Shown: positions 38,663 through 49,866, counted from the first letter of the stretch. The stretch is DNA of 64,000 bases from Polynucleobacter sp. IMCC 30228 (GCF_021395205.1 NZ_JAJVCS010000001.1:682001-746000), one strand, 5' to 3'. The notes: a model not told the origin generated them from the sequence alone. Numbers and translations: made by a program.

Positions 38663-39541
38663 TTAGCGTTGTTTAAGAAAGGCGGCAAACTCGCTACTGA
38701 CTTCAGGATGGCGTAGAGCAAAATCTACCGTTGCCTTGAGATAGCCTAATTTGCTACCGCAGTCGTAACGTACCCCTTGATATTCATAAGCATATACGGG
38801 TTCCGCTTTTAATAAGGCAGCAATCGCATCAGTGAGTTGAAACTCACCTCCAGCCCCAGGCTGAAGATTACGAATGTAATTAAAAATATTGGAAGAAAGT
38901 ACATAACGGCCCACTACCGCTAAATTTGACGGCGCATCTTGCGGTAGCGGTTTTTCCACAATGCCCGTTAAGCGATGTACGCCAGGGTCAGTAAGAGTGC
39001 CAGCCACAATGCCATAAGAACTACTTTGCGCGGGATTAATTTTTTCTACTGCTAAAACAGAGCCCTGATATTTATCATGCACTGCCAACATTTGTGCCAA
39101 TACGGCTGGCTCACCAACCAGTAAATCATCTGCCAAGATCACCGCAAAGGGCTCATCGCGTACTAATTTTTCGGCACATAGTACCGCGTGACCTAAACCC
39201 AAAGCTTCAGGTTGACGCACATATACACAATCGACATGACTCGGTTTCACATTACGTACGATTTCGAGTAAAGCAGTTTTATTTTTAGCCTCAAGTTCGG
39301 CTTCAAGTTCATATGCCTTATCGAAGTGGTCTTCAATAGCGCGCTTGCTGCGGCCAGTGACAAAAATCATTTCGGTAATGCCAGCTGCAATGGCTTCTTC
39401 AACCGCATATTGAATTAGTGGCTTATCGACAATATTGAGCATTTCTTTAGGACTGGCCTTAGTAGCGGGTAAAAACCGCGTGCCCAAGCCGGCAACTGGA
39501 AATACTGCTTTGCTAACGGGTTTTAACTTGGCATTGCTCAT
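38663..39541 (-). CDS. galU: UTP-glucose-1-phosphate uridylyltransferase
   Basis: Makes UDP-glucose for surface polysaccharide synthesis. The 292-residue nucleotidyltransferase has the P-loop-like [18 protein letters not shown] near residue 18, and G-L-G-H-A-V-L-C-A and E-K-P motifs typical of GalU. It lies 22 bases downstream of valS on the same strand and converges on tusA without a visible terminator. Confidence 0.95.
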   Translation of the reverse strand: MSNAKLKPVSKAVFPVAGLGTRFLPATKASPKEMLNIVDKPLIQYAVEEAIAAGITEMIFVTGRSKRAIEDHFDKAYELEAELEAKNKTALLEIVRNVKPSHVDCVYVRQPEALGLGHAVLCAEKLVRDEPFAVILADDLLVGEPAVLAQMLAVHDKYQGSVLAVEKINPAQSSSYGIVAGTLTDPGVHRLTGIVEKPLPQDAPSNLAVVGRYVLSSNIFNYIRNLQPGAGGEFQLTDAIAALLKAEPVYAYEYQGVRYDCGSKLGYLKATVDFALRHPEVSSEFAAFLKQR

Positions 39542-39563
39542 AAAGTTCGCTTCTAAAAAGTAT

Positions 39564-42467
39564 TTAAGATGATTTTAAACGCAGCAGTTGGGCAGCCAAT
39601 TTTTCATGGTTGAGTTCAAAGGCGGCAAGCCGCTGTTTTTCTTGCGCAACTACCTCGTCTGGCGCCCGCGCAACAAAACTTTCATTATTCAATTTTTGGT
39701 GACATTTATCAATTTCATTAGCAATGCGCACCAATTCTTTGCTAATGCGTATTTGCTCCGCAGCTAAATCAACTTCAATTTTAAGTAGTAATTTAATTTC
39801 ACCAACTAAGGCAATAGGCGCACCCGCCCCTTCGCGTTCGAGACTAGCTTCATCAGCAAAGATGCGCACTTCTGATAATTTAGCGAGGGCCATTAAATAG
39901 GGGGTTGCTTGGTTTAAAAAAGCTGACGGTCCACAAATCCACAGGGGCACTTTTTGTGCCGGTGATATTTGCATTTCACCGCGCAGATTACGACAGGCAT
40001 CCGTAATAGCTTTAACTTGCGCCATCCACGCTTCACTAGTGGCATCAATTTTTTCAGGCTGACTGATGGGATAGGGCTGCAAAGCAATCGATTGGCTGGC
40101 TTGCTGATTCAGTTCCTTACCAGCCTTTGGAGCAACGGATTGCCAGAGGGTTTCGGTAATAAATGGAATGAGCGGGTGGGCTAAACGCAAGATTGTTTCC
40201 AGCACCCGTAGGAGCGTACGGCGCGTAGCGCGTTGTTGGGCAGGCGTGCCAGTTTGTAACTGAACTTTTGCGAGCTCTAAATACCAATCGCAATATTCAT
40301 CCCAGACAAATTGATAAATCGCGCTGGCGACATTATCAAAGCGATATATCGTGAAACCTTTAGCAACTTCTGCCTCTGTCTTTTGCAGTAACGAGACAAT
40401 CCAGCGATCGGCGGGAGAAAAATCGAGATAGCCTTCGGGACCACATTGATTATCACAAGGCGCAAAACCATTGGCTGCGTCATCGCCAGGGCAGTTCATT
40501 AAAACAAAGCGGCTGGCATTCCAGAGTTTGTTACAAAAATTACGGTAGCCTTCGCAGCGTTTTTGATCAAAATTAATATTCCGTCCCAGCGACGCAAGCG
40601 AGGCAAAGGTAAAGCGTAAGGCATCTGTACCAAAGGCTGGAATACCATCGGGAAATTCCTTTTGGGTTTTTTTAGTGATGCTTGCTGCTTGCTTTGGGTT
40701 CATCAGGCCAGTAGTTCGTTTATCGACGAGGGCAGCCAATTCAATCCCATCGATGAGGTCGATTGGATCTAAGGTATTCCCTTTCGACTTACTCATTTTT
40801 TGGCCTTCAGCATCGCGCACTAAGCCATGCACATAGACCGTATGAAAAGGTACTTGCCCAGTAAAGTGGCAAGTCATCATTACCATGCGCGCAACCCAAA
40901 AGAAAATAATGTCAAAGCCAGTAACCAAGACCGAGGAAGGTAAAAAGTGCTTAAGCTCTGCGGTTGCTTGCGGCCAACCCAATGAACTGAAGGGTACTAG
41001 GGCTGAACTAAACCAGGTATCAAGTACATCGGAGTCGCGCTGCAGGGGTCCGGTGTAACCAGCAGCGCTGGCTTTGGCTTGCGCATCAGTAGCATTGCGC
41101 GCCACAAATATTTGCCCTTCAGAACCATACCAAGCAGGAATTTGGTGGCCCCACCACAACTGCCTAGAGATACACCAATCTTGAATATTTTCCAGCCACT
41201 GGGTATACGTGCTCTTCCAATTTTCAGGCACCAACTGAATTGTTCCGCTGGTGACGGCATGCAATGCGGCACTGGCCATTGACGCACCAGGTTGATAGAG
41301 GTTGTCAGCGCTCGGTTTAGAGACTGCAACAAACCATTGGTCGGTCAGCATCGGCTCAATAATGGTTTGGGTGCGATCACCACGGGGCACCATTAAGGTG
41401 TGCGGTTTCACTTCGGCCATTAAACCTGCAGATTCTAAGTCGGCAATGATTTGCTTGCGGGCGGCGAAGCGATCTAGGCCTTGGTAGATTTTGGGAGCAT
41501 TTTCATTAATCTTGGCATCGAGCGTCAGAATCGTAATGAGCGGTAGTTGGTGGCGTTGGGCCACGGCGTAGTCATTAAAGTCGTGCGCAGGAGTTACTTT
41601 GACAACGCCAGTTCCAAAGGCAGGGTCAACATAGCTATCAGCAATGATGGGAATGGTTTTGTTACACAAGGGTAAATTCACCATTTGCCCAATGAGGTGA
41701 CGATAACGTTCATCCTCTGGGTTAACCATCACCGCAACGTCGCCCAGTAAAGTTTCTGGCCTAGTTGTAGCGACGATTAATTCGCCTGACCCATCACTTA
41801 ATGGATAACGAATATGCCACAGACTGCCAGCTTCTTCTTCACTCACAACTTCGAGATCGGAAACGGCGGTACCTAGAACCGGATCCCAATTCACTAAACG
41901 TTTGCCACGATAAATTAAACCTTGCTCATGAAGGCGAACAAAGACCTCAACTACAGCGGCCGACATTTTGTCGTCCATGGTGAAATATTCACGCGACCAG
42001 TCAATAGATGCGCCAAGACGGCGAATTTGCCGAGTAATGGTTGAGCCAGAGGTATCTTTCCATTCCCAAACTTTTTTTAGAAAGGCCTCGCGCCCTAGTT
42101 CATGACGTGAGATTTTCTGTGCCTCTAGTTGCCGTTCAACCACAATTTGAGTGGCAATGCCAGCATGATCGGTACCCGGTAGCCAGAGTGTATTTAGACC
42201 TTGCATACGGGCATGGCGAATGAGGCTATCCATCATGGTTTGGTTAAAAGCATGACCCATATGCAAAGTACCAGTGACATTGGGCGGTGGCAGTTGGATG
42301 CTGAAGTTGGGTTTCTGATCGTCTAAAGTGGTTTGGGAAATACCCCGGCGCTCCCATTCAGGGCCCCAATAGGCTTCGATGGGGCCAGGCTCATAGGATT
42401 TAGCCAACTCTAAATCAGCGGTGGGGTTGATGGGGCTTGAAGCAGAGGGATTTAAAGGGTTTGGCAT
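39564..42467 (-). CDS. valS: Valyl-tRNA synthetase
   Basis: Class I synthetase of 967 residues. HIGH is in [12 protein letters not shown] and KMSKS in [10 protein letters not shown]; the C-terminal coiled-coil arm is present. I choose the ATG at 42467 over the in-frame TTG at 42476 because the minus-strand TATAAT ends 9 bases before the ATG, leaving almost no leader. The divergent uvrD start is only 24 bases away. Confidence 0.97.
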   Translation of the reverse strand: MPNPLNPSASSPINPTADLELAKSYEPGPIEAYWGPEWERRGISQTTLDDQKPNFSIQLPPPNVTGTLHMGHAFNQTMMDSLIRHARMQGLNTLWLPGTDHAGIATQIVVERQLEAQKISRHELGREAFLKKVWEWKDTSGSTITRQIRRLGASIDWSREYFTMDDKMSAAVVEVFVRLHEQGLIYRGKRLVNWDPVLGTAVSDLEVVSEEEAGSLWHIRYPLSDGSGELIVATTRPETLLGDVAVMVNPEDERYRHLIGQMVNLPLCNKTIPIIADSYVDPAFGTGVVKVTPAHDFNDYAVAQRHQLPLITILTLDAKINENAPKIYQGLDRFAARKQIIADLESAGLMAEVKPHTLMVPRGDRTQTIIEPMLTDQWFVAVSKPSADNLYQPGASMASAALHAVTSGTIQLVPENWKSTYTQWLENIQDWCISRQLWWGHQIPAWYGSEGQIFVARNATDAQAKASAAGYTGPLQRDSDVLDTWFSSALVPFSSLGWPQATAELKHFLPSSVLVTGFDIIFFWVARMVMMTCHFTGQVPFHTVYVHGLVRDAEGQKMSKSKGNTLDPIDLIDGIELAALVDKRTTGLMNPKQAASITKKTQKEFPDGIPAFGTDALRFTFASLASLGRNINFDQKRCEGYRNFCNKLWNASRFVLMNCPGDDAANGFAPCDNQCGPEGYLDFSPADRWIVSLLQKTEAEVAKGFTIYRFDNVASAIYQFVWDEYCDWYLELAKVQLQTGTPAQQRATRRTLLRVLETILRLAHPLIPFITETLWQSVAPKAGKELNQQASQSIALQPYPISQPEKIDATSEAWMAQVKAITDACRNLRGEMQISPAQKVPLWICGPSAFLNQATPYLMALAKLSEVRIFADEASLEREGAGAPIALVGEIKLLLKIEVDLAAEQIRISKELVRIANEIDKCHQKLNNESFVARAPDEVVAQEKQRLAAFELNHEKLAAQLLRLKSS

Positions 42468-42476
42468 AAGAGGCAA

Positions 42477-42484
42477 ATTATAAT
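42477..42484. promoter_or_regulatory. Palindromic shared -10 for valS and uvrD
   Basis: ATTATAAT is its own reverse complement, so both strands carry a perfect TATAAT (plus 42479-42484; minus 42482-42477). The plus copy ends 7 bases before the uvrD ATG; the minus copy ends 9 bases before the valS ATG. Neither gene has a ribosome-binding site. Confidence 0.6.
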
Positions 42485-42491
42485 TGGGCTA

Positions 42492-44846
42492 ATGTACTCT
42501 GACTTGCTCGCCAACCTGAATCCCGAACAATGCGAAGCAGTCACACTGCCGCCAAGCGATGAAAAGGGCCGTTCACGCTCCGCTTTAATTTTGGCGGGCG
42601 CTGGAAGTGGCAAGACCCGCGTGCTCACCACGCGCATTGCTTGGCTGATTCAAACGGGTCAAGCTTCGCCCATTAGCGTGCTGGCAGTCACTTTTACCAA
42701 TAAAGCAGCCAAAGAAATGATGATTCGCCTAGCGGCGATCTTGCCCATTAACACCCGCGGGATGTGGATTGGTACTTTTCATGGCTTATGTAATCGTTTA
42801 TTGCGCGCCCATCATCGTGATGCGGGCTTGCCATCGACCTTTCAAATACTCGACACCCAAGATCAATTGTCAGCGATTAAGCGCCTGTTAAAGGGGCTTA
42901 AGGTCGATGATGAAAAATACCCGCCCAAACAATTGCAATACTTCATCGCCCATGCGAAAGAGCGCGGCATGCGGGCTAAAGATTTACATTCAGGTGACGC
43001 CTTTCAAGATCGGATGGCTGAGCTTTACGCGGCTTATGACGAGCAATGTCAACGCGAAGGTGTAGTTGATTTTGCTGAATTGTTATTACGTAGTTATGAA
43101 TTATTACAGCACCACGAGCCAATTCGTACCCATTATCAAGAGCGCTTTCGCCATATTTTGATTGATGAGTTTCAAGACACTAATGCTTTGCAATATGCGT
43201 GGTTAAAGCTCCTTTCTGGCCATGAAGGTGGTCGTGCTAGCGCTAGTGCAAGTTCGGTCTTTGCGGTTGGCGATGATGACCAAAGCATCTATGCCTTTCG
43301 CGGTGCCGATGTAGAAAACATGCGTTTATATGAAAACCAATTTCATCCATTCATGGTGAAGTTAGAACAAAACTATCGCTCGCATGGCAATATTTTAGAT
43401 GTCGCGAATCACTTAATCGCTAATAACACTGCGCGCTTAGGAAAAAATTTACGCACGGATGCAGGTCATGGGGAGCCAGTGCGGATTTACGAAGCAGCGA
43501 GCGATGGTATGGAAGCCGCTTGGCTCATTGACGAAATCAAGGGGCTGATTAATGGCGGTATCAGTCGCAGCGAGATTGCTTTGCTTTACCGAAGTAATGC
43601 TCAGTCACGCATTATTGAACATAATTTGTTTTCTGCTGGTTTGCCCTACCGAGTTTATGGTGGCTTACGGTTTTTTGAGCGCGCCGAAGTGAAGCATGCG
43701 CTAGCTTATTTACGCTTACTTGAAAACCCCAATGACGATACCTCATTTTCTCGCGTAGTGAATTTTCCCACGCGGGGAATTGGTGCGAGAAGTATTGAGG
43801 CGCTACAAGATGCAGCGCAATTGCAACAATGTTCCTTGTACTCGGCCGCTAGCACGCTCGAAGGCAAGGCTGGCGCGGCCTTGGGTGGCTTTGTGCGCCT
43901 CGTCGATCACATGCGCGAAGCAACTCGGCACAACACCCTTCCAGAAACAGTCGAGTTTGTAATTCAACATAGCGGTTTAATTCAGCACTACTTAAGCGAA
44001 CGCGAAGGTCAAGATCGAGTTGAAAACTTACAAGAATTAATAAATGCAGCCACTGCTTTTATTGCCGAGGAGGGTTTTGGGCAAAATGCGCAGGCCGCTT
44101 CACCGCCAAGTGAAAACGATGCCGGCACTTTAGAGATGTCGCCTTTAGCCGCTTTTTTAGCGCACGCTTCCTTAGAGGCTGGAGATAACCAAGCGCAAGC
44201 TGGGCAAGATGCTATTCAACTCATGACCGTCCATTCTGCCAAGGGCTTGGAATTTACTGCGGTATTTATTACTGGGCTTGAAGAGGGTTTATTTCCTCAT
44301 GAAAATAGTATTAATGAAAATAATGGTTTAGAGGAAGAGCGGCGCCTCATGTATGTGGCAATTACGCGCGCTAAAGAACGCTTATATTTATCACATACCC
44401 AATCACGCATGCTTCATGGTCAAGTACGTTACAACATGCCGTCACGTTTCTTAGAGGAATTACCGACAGCGTGTTTGAAATGGCTTACCCCCAAAATGAA
44501 AGATGCACGTTGGGGTGGAGGACGGAGCGGAGGGGGTACCTGGAAAAGCGGTTACTCGCATGATAGTGATGACAGTCAGGTGTTTGATTACGAAGAAAGC
44601 CCTACTGCGCGTAAGCCTCGGCTAGCGCATAGCGCTTTGAGTAGCAATATTCCCCGCATGACTGCACCAGCAAGAGATATTTATCCCTTTCGGGTTGGCC
44701 AGCAGGTTTTCCATACAAAGTTTGGTGAGGGGCGTATTACTGCCCTCGAGGGCCTAGAGGCTGATGCGCGTGCTCAAATTAATTTCAAGCGTCACGGTGT
44801 GAAATGGTTGCAATTGAGTATTGCCAAGTTAGCAGCGATTGATTAA
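42492..44846 (+). CDS. uvrD: DNA helicase UvrD family
   Basis: Superfamily 1A 3'-5' helicase of 784 residues acting in nucleotide excision and mismatch repair. Motif I is A-G-A-G-S-G-K-T-R-V, motif II D-E-F-Q-D-T-N, motif III G-D-D-D-Q-S-I-Y-A-F-R-G-A, and motif V T-V-H-S-A-K-G-L-E-F. A glycine/serine-rich linker precedes a C-terminal beta segment (V-F-H-T-K-F-G-E-G) found in UvrD/PcrA. Length favours UvrD over Rep. Confidence 0.95.
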   Translation: MYSDLLANLNPEQCEAVTLPPSDEKGRSRSALILAGAGSGKTRVLTTRIAWLIQTGQASPISVLAVTFTNKAAKEMMIRLAAILPINTRGMWIGTFHGLCNRLLRAHHRDAGLPSTFQILDTQDQLSAIKRLLKGLKVDDEKYPPKQLQYFIAHAKERGMRAKDLHSGDAFQDRMAELYAAYDEQCQREGVVDFAELLLRSYELLQHHEPIRTHYQERFRHILIDEFQDTNALQYAWLKLLSGHEGGRASASASSVFAVGDDDQSIYAFRGADVENMRLYENQFHPFMVKLEQNYRSHGNILDVANHLIANNTARLGKNLRTDAGHGEPVRIYEAASDGMEAAWLIDEIKGLINGGISRSEIALLYRSNAQSRIIEHNLFSAGLPYRVYGGLRFFERAEVKHALAYLRLLENPNDDTSFSRVVNFPTRGIGARSIEALQDAAQLQQCSLYSAASTLEGKAGAALGGFVRLVDHMREATRHNTLPETVEFVIQHSGLIQHYLSEREGQDRVENLQELINAATAFIAEEGFGQNAQAASPPSENDAGTLEMSPLAAFLAHASLEAGDNQAQAGQDAIQLMTVHSAKGLEFTAVFITGLEEGLFPHENSINENNGLEEERRLMYVAITRAKERLYLSHTQSRMLHGQVRYNMPSRFLEELPTACLKWLTPKMKDARWGGGRSGGGTWKSGYSHDSDDSQVFDYEESPTARKPRLAHSALSSNIPRMTAPARDIYPFRVGQQVFHTKFGEGRITALEGLEADARAQINFKRHGVKWLQLSIAKLAAID

Positions 44847-44877
44847 GAATTCATGGCTAATGCTACGTTGCCGTTAG

Positions 44878-45675
44878 TTAAGCACCAATCTCATCGGGGT
44901 TAGCGGTAGCTGCACTATCAGTAAAACAATTTTTCCAAGTAGCAAATGCTGAACAATACAGCACTGTCATACAAGCCATTGAAATTGGGGCAATCACGAA
45001 TGAGCCGACCTCTCTAATATTGAGCGCCTCAAACACGGTACTGAGAAGCAAAGGAACTGCCACTAGAAGCGCGCCCCAAATAAGCAGATAAATGATAAAT
45101 GCGTAGCGATTACTCCAGCATGCAATCCAACTCGAAAAAAGTGCTTGCGTTACAGGCATATCTTCCCATCCCACCAAAATTGGTGAGAACCACATCAGCA
45201 TCCCAATCGGAATATAGAGGGCCACCACAATACCTAAGACGACATACATCTGCTTGATAATCTCGATACCCAGAGGTTTATCGCCAGTAAGCGCAGGTAA
45301 GAGTAATTGAACGTCTACAAAGAAGCTGGCAATAAAACTCAAGACTAAAATTAAGCTAGTGTGAATCAGCCCAAGCTGTAAGAGTCTTTTTCGTACCACG
45401 GGCCCCGAAGAGCGCAGCCCAACTAAATAAACCAAAGGCGAAAGCCGAATTTTTTGAATTGTTTGGCGACAGCCGGTCATGAAACCAAACTGCAAGGAGG
45501 GGGTAATCAGTAAAATTGCAAAGACGCCAATAATCGGAATCAAAATAGCTAGCTGGACTAAGAAAATATATAAAAAAACTAGCATTAAAAAACCCAAGGG
45601 GTTTTGTTTAAACAGCCAAATGCCTTGACGAATCCAGACATAGCCTTGCTGGGCATTAACACGATTTAGTTTCAT
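44878..45675 (-). CDS. BPSS1780-type integral membrane protein
   Basis: A 265-residue membrane protein with about six hydrophobic helices, of the family annotated in Burkholderiales as BPSS1780; function unknown. It starts [18 protein letters not shown], a cytoplasmic amphipathic segment typical of the group. The start overlaps the thrB stop (TGA inside ATGA, 45672-45675), which makes cotranscription certain in practice, but the functional link to threonine synthesis is unknown. Confidence 0.85.
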   Translation of the reverse strand: MKLNRVNAQQGYVWIRQGIWLFKQNPLGFLMLVFLYIFLVQLAILIPIIGVFAILLITPSLQFGFMTGCRQTIQKIRLSPLVYLVGLRSSGPVVRKRLLQLGLIHTSLILVLSFIASFFVDVQLLLPALTGDKPLGIEIIKQMYVVLGIVVALYIPIGMLMWFSPILVGWEDMPVTQALFSSWIACWSNRYAFIIYLLIWGALLVAVPLLLSTVFEALNIREVGSFVIAPISMACMTVLYCSAFATWKNCFTDSAATANPDEIGA

Positions 45676-46652
45676 AAGAGATTATTTGTTTGCTTGCGAC
45701 GACTATGTAAGATCAACTCAAAGTGATTAGGATTATGTGCGGTAAGCATTTGCGCGTTGCGGGGTAAATACAAATCCCATAAGCGCGAAATCCAAAAGCG
45801 TAATGCAGCAGCACGAAGCATAGCAGACCAGCTGCGCTTTTCGCCTGCACCCAAGGGGCGAATAGTTTGATAGGCATTCATCAGGGCAGTGAGGCGCTGT
45901 TCATCTAAATCGGCATGGTCGGGGCCAAGACACCAGTCGTTGGCGGTAACCGCAAGATCAAATAACCATTTATCAGTACCTGCAAAGTAAAAGTCAAAGA
46001 ACCCACCTAACTGCGTTTCTTGTTGTTGCTCGACAAACAGTACGTTATCGCGAAATAAATCGCAATGGCTAGCACCCTGAGGTAATTGCGCATAATCAGT
46101 GCTGGAAAAAAATTCCTCTTGAAATTGCAATTCAGTTTTTAGTAGCATTTGCTGTTGAGCAGTAATATGCGGCAGTATTGCTGGCACAGTCTCTTGCCAC
46201 CAAACTAAGCTGCGTAAGTTGGCTTGCTCTAGCGGAAAATCCACCCCAGCTAAATGCATCTTAGCAAGCATCACGCCCACCATTTCACAATTTTCAACAG
46301 TGGGCTGTAAGTGGGATTGACCGGCTAATTTAGTCACAATGGCAGCGGGTTTGTCATGGAGAGTCAAAAGCAGTTCTCCGGCGCGATTGGCGATAGGTTT
46401 AGGTACCGGAATGCCTTTGTTAGCCAAATGCAACATGAGCTCAAGATAGTAGGGTAATTGCTGAGCAGTTAAGCGCTCAAAAATCGTCAGTACATATTCT
46501 TGCTGATGCCCTGCTTGTGCCACTTCCAGAAAAAAATTAGAGTTTTCTATCCCCCCATGAATTCCGCGTAAACCTGTTACCTTGCCAATCGACCAATCGC
46601 GCTCGATTCTAGGTGCGATTTCTGTCATGGTAAGGGGGGTATAAACGGCCAT
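45672..46652 (-). CDS. thrB: Homoserine kinase (ThrB type II, APH-like fold)
   Basis: Phosphorylates homoserine in threonine synthesis. This is the aminoglycoside phosphotransferase-like form of 326 residues, not the GHMP form of E. coli. The catalytic loop is [12 protein letters not shown] and the metal-binding Asp follows in F-F-D-F-Y-F-A-G. The N-terminal [13 protein letters not shown] segment is characteristic. Confidence 0.95.
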   Translation of the reverse strand: MAVYTPLTMTEIAPRIERDWSIGKVTGLRGIHGGIENSNFFLEVAQAGHQQEYVLTIFERLTAQQLPYYLELMLHLANKGIPVPKPIANRAGELLLTLHDKPAAIVTKLAGQSHLQPTVENCEMVGVMLAKMHLAGVDFPLEQANLRSLVWWQETVPAILPHITAQQQMLLKTELQFQEEFFSSTDYAQLPQGASHCDLFRDNVLFVEQQQETQLGGFFDFYFAGTDKWLFDLAVTANDWCLGPDHADLDEQRLTALMNAYQTIRPLGAGEKRSWSAMLRAAALRFWISRLWDLYLPRNAQMLTAHNPNHFELILHSRRKQTNNLL

Positions 46653-46666
46653 AGTGACGAACGAAT

Positions 46667-47074
46667 TTACTTTAGCGGCAGACTCAAGCTTGGCACACTG
46701 AGGATGGTGGTGGCAGGCTCGCGTGCGCCCGGCATTAATGAGGACGGGTGAGACATATCGTAGGTTCCTAAAGCGCCTTTAACCTGAACGCTGGTAGGGC
46801 TATGTGCGTCACGAAATTCGGTAATTTGCGTGCCATTTGAACTGGTATGGGTAAAAGCAGGCTGGTGGCTGAGCTTACCGCCAGTATTACTCGTATTTTT
46901 TGCATTGGCAGAGATGGGTTTTTCATTAATCTGCTGTAAATCATCAGCGCTAAGCGCTTGAGCAGCGTTTGGCTGCGCTAAAACTAGGTTTGGCACTACA
47001 AAGAACCCACCACAGAAAAAGCCTAAAAGGCATGCCAAGCTTGCTAGAAGGCGGGTCAAGCGATGTTGGCGCAT
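46667..47074 (-). CDS. Secreted protein resembling DUF2782
   Basis: A 135-residue protein with an N-terminal signal segment (two arginines, then a hydrophobic run, cleavage likely near V-L-A-Q-P). After a low-complexity linker it has T-Q-I-T-E-F-R-D and [12 protein letters not shown], which resembles the short DUF2782 core (E-Y-R, K-V, Y-x-L). A GAGGA site lies 8 bases before the ATG. It sits between thrB and polA, a position where DUF2782 genes are common. Function unknown. Confidence 0.7.
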   Translation of the reverse strand: MRQHRLTRLLASLACLLGFFCGGFFVVPNLVLAQPNAAQALSADDLQQINEKPISANAKNTSNTGGKLSHQPAFTHTSSNGTQITEFRDAHSPTSVQVKGALGTYDMSHPSSLMPGAREPATTILSVPSLSLPLK

Positions 47075-47115
47075 CTTTAAAATCCTCTATTTATGAGTGT
47101 TAGGCAACTAGATTG

Positions 47116-47121
47116 TACGAT
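47116..47121 (+). promoter_or_regulatory. Predicted -10 of polA (leaderless arrangement)
   Basis: TACGAT, 4 of 6 matches to TATAAT, ends 6 bases before the polA ATG at 47128. No ribosome-binding site. Confidence 0.3.
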
Positions 47122-47127
47122 TGCGGT

Positions 47128-49866
47128 ATGACTAAACACAGACTCCTATTAATTGACGGTTCTAGCTACCTCTATCGGGCTTTTCATGCCATGCCCGATT
47201 TACGCAATGGGGCAGGTGAGCCAACTGGGGCTATTTATGGCATGGTCAATATGCTGCGGCGGGCGCGAACAGATATTGCGGCCGATCATCTGGCTTGTGT
47301 CTTTGATGCCAAGGGCAAAACTTTTCGCGATGAAATGTATGCGCAATATAAGGCCAACCGCTCACCGATGCCCGAAGACTTGGTAAAGCAAATTGAGCCA
47401 ATCCATGCGATGGTGCGGGCGATGGGTTGGCCTATCTTGATGGTTTCAGGCGTTGAAGCTGATGATGTAATTGGTACGTTGGCAACCCAAGCCAGTGCAG
47501 CTGGTTGGGAAACAATTATTTCTACTGGTGATAAAGATTTAGCCCAATTAGTGAATTCTTCCGTCTCATTAATTAATACCATGACCAATGAAAGTTTGAA
47601 TATTGCTGGCGTGATAAATAAATTCGGTGTTCCGCCGGAACGCATCGTTGATTACCTCACGATCATTGGTGATAGTGTGGATAACGTCCCTGGGGTCCCC
47701 AAAGCAGGCCCGAAGACTGCCAATAAGTGGTTAGCAGAGTATGGCGATTTGGATAATTTAATGGCTTCAGCCGATTTAGTTAAAGGCGTGGTCGGTGATA
47801 ATTTACGCGCTAGCTTACCGTGGTTATTGCGAGCCCGTGAATTGCTTACGATTAAAACCGACTGCGATTTATCACCCCATTTACCAGGTTTAGATGATCT
47901 TCATGCAGGCACAGAAGATGCGTCAAAGTTACGGGAGTTGTTTGAGCGTTATGCTTTTAAAACGTGGTTAAGAGAGGTGGCTCCAGATACTGGCAAGTTA
48001 AGCGGCGAAGTCCTTGAACTTGCTGAGGGTGTGGTGGCTACAACTACGACAGTGCGTGCCGATATTTTGCAAGGTCAGTACGAATGCGTGGTTGATAAAG
48101 TTCATTTTGAACGCTGGTTAGCCAAGCTTCAACAAGCTCAACTCGTTGCGGTCGACACAGAAACTACCAGCTTAGATGCGCTTGCAGCAGAGCTAGTAGG
48201 AATTTCCTTTTCAGTTGAGGCGGGGAAGGCTTGTTATATTCCCGTTGCGCATCGCACTGGCGAAACCCAACTCGACCGGGCTTGGGTATTAGAGCGATTA
48301 TTGCCTTGGTTAGAAGATGCCAGCAAAGCAAAGGTAGGGCAGAACCTGAAATACGATGCACATATTTTTGCTAACTATGGCATTACCTTGCAGGGAATTG
48401 CATTCGATACCTTGTTGGAATCCTATGTATTGGAATCGCACTTACCCCACAATATGGATAGTATGGCCGAGCGGCATTTAGGCATTAAGACCATTCGCTA
48501 TGAAGAAGTTTGCGGCAAAGGCGTACATCAAATTGGCTTTGATCAAGTCGATTTAGCCACGGCTTGCAACTATGCTGCTGAAGATGCTGACATCACCTTG
48601 CGCTTACACCAATTTTTATGGCCCCAAATTGCTGAAAATGCAGGGCTTTGCTATGTGTATCAACAAATCGAATTACCGGCGATGCGCGTGCTCGGCATTA
48701 TGGAAACTAATGGCATCAAGGTCGATACAGCCTTATTGGCCAAGCAAGGGCAAACCGTGGGTAAACGCCTTTTATCCCTCGAGACAGAAATACACAAACT
48801 AGCAGGGCAGCCATTTAACATTCAGTCACCCAAACAAATTGGCGAGATTTTATTTGGCCAGTTGCAATTACCTGTGATTAAAAAAACGCCGGCAGGTGCA
48901 CCATCAACCGATGAAGAAGTGTTGCAAAAATTAGCTGAAGATTATCCTTTGCCTGCACGTATATTAGATTACCGCAGTTTAGCGAAGTTGATGTCGACCT
49001 ATATTGAAAAATTACCACGTATGGTCAATCCTAAAACTGGACGGGTACATACCAATTTTTCTCAGGCGGTGGCTGTCACAGGGCGCTTGGCCTCGAGCGA
49101 GCCCAATTTACAAAATATTCCGGTGCGCACTGAAGAGGGTCGACGTATTCGAGAGGCTTTTGTTGCTGCCGAAGGTTGCAAGTTGGTTTCTGCCGATTAT
49201 TCCCAAATTGAATTGCGCATCATGGCGCATATTGCGCAAGATAAAAACTTACTCGCTGCTTTTGCTGCTGGCTTAGATGTGCATCAAGCCACTGCAGCCG
49301 AAATCTTTGGTATTCCCTTAGATACGGTTACCGCAGAACAACGGCGTTATGCCAAGGTAATTAACTTTGGTTTAATTTATGGCATGAGTGCCTTTGGCTT
49401 AGCAGGTAATCTTGGTATTGAGCGGGCAGCTGCGCAACAATACATTGATACTTATTTCGAGCGCTACCCAGGAGTAGCACAATATATGGAACGCACACGA
49501 CTTGAGGCGCGAGAAAGCGGCTATGTAGAAACTGTCTTTGGTCGGCGCTTATGGCTACCTGAAATAAAAAGTTCAGGGCCGCGGCGACAGGGTGCCGAAC
49601 GCGCTGCGATTAATGCACCAATGCAAGGTACTGCTGCCGATTTAATTAAATTAGCGATGATTGCCGTACAACAGTGGATCGAAACAGAGCAATTACAAAC
49701 TCGTATGCTTTTGCAGGTGCATGATGAATTGATATTTGATACGCCATATGCCGAATTAGATCGTTTACGTGAAGCATTGCCAGATTTAATGGGCTCAGTG
49801 GCACAATTACGCGTACCCCTAGTGGTCAGTATTGGTATGGGCAATAATTGGGAAGAGGCGCATTAG
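47128..49866 (+). CDS. polA: DNA polymerase I
   Basis: Three-domain repair and Okazaki-fragment polymerase of 912 residues. The 5' nuclease domain comes first (L-L-I-D-G-S-S-Y-L-Y-R-A-F). A complete proofreading exonuclease follows: D-T-E-T-T-S-L-D, N-L-K-Y-D and the Y-A-A-E-D-A-D-I-T motif all keep their acidic residues. The polymerase domain has motif A S-A-D-Y-S-Q-I-E-L-R, the O-helix R-R-Y-A-K-V-I-N-F-G-L-I-Y-G and motif C Q-V-H-D-E-L. The ATG at 47128 is preferred over the in-frame TTG at 47113. Confidence 0.97.
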   Translation: MTKHRLLLIDGSSYLYRAFHAMPDLRNGAGEPTGAIYGMVNMLRRARTDIAADHLACVFDAKGKTFRDEMYAQYKANRSPMPEDLVKQIEPIHAMVRAMGWPILMVSGVEADDVIGTLATQASAAGWETIISTGDKDLAQLVNSSVSLINTMTNESLNIAGVINKFGVPPERIVDYLTIIGDSVDNVPGVPKAGPKTANKWLAEYGDLDNLMASADLVKGVVGDNLRASLPWLLRARELLTIKTDCDLSPHLPGLDDLHAGTEDASKLRELFERYAFKTWLREVAPDTGKLSGEVLELAEGVVATTTTVRADILQGQYECVVDKVHFERWLAKLQQAQLVAVDTETTSLDALAAELVGISFSVEAGKACYIPVAHRTGETQLDRAWVLERLLPWLEDASKAKVGQNLKYDAHIFANYGITLQGIAFDTLLESYVLESHLPHNMDSMAERHLGIKTIRYEEVCGKGVHQIGFDQVDLATACNYAAEDADITLRLHQFLWPQIAENAGLCYVYQQIELPAMRVLGIMETNGIKVDTALLAKQGQTVGKRLLSLETEIHKLAGQPFNIQSPKQIGEILFGQLQLPVIKKTPAGAPSTDEEVLQKLAEDYPLPARILDYRSLAKLMSTYIEKLPRMVNPKTGRVHTNFSQAVAVTGRLASSEPNLQNIPVRTEEGRRIREAFVAAEGCKLVSADYSQIELRIMAHIAQDKNLLAAFAAGLDVHQATAAEIFGIPLDTVTAEQRRYAKVINFGLIYGMSAFGLAGNLGIERAAAQQYIDTYFERYPGVAQYMERTRLEARESGYVETVFGRRLWLPEIKSSGPRRQGAERAAINAPMQGTAADLIKLAMIAVQQWIETEQLQTRMLLQVHDELIFDTPYAELDRLREALPDLMGSVAQLRVPLVVSIGMGNNWEEAH

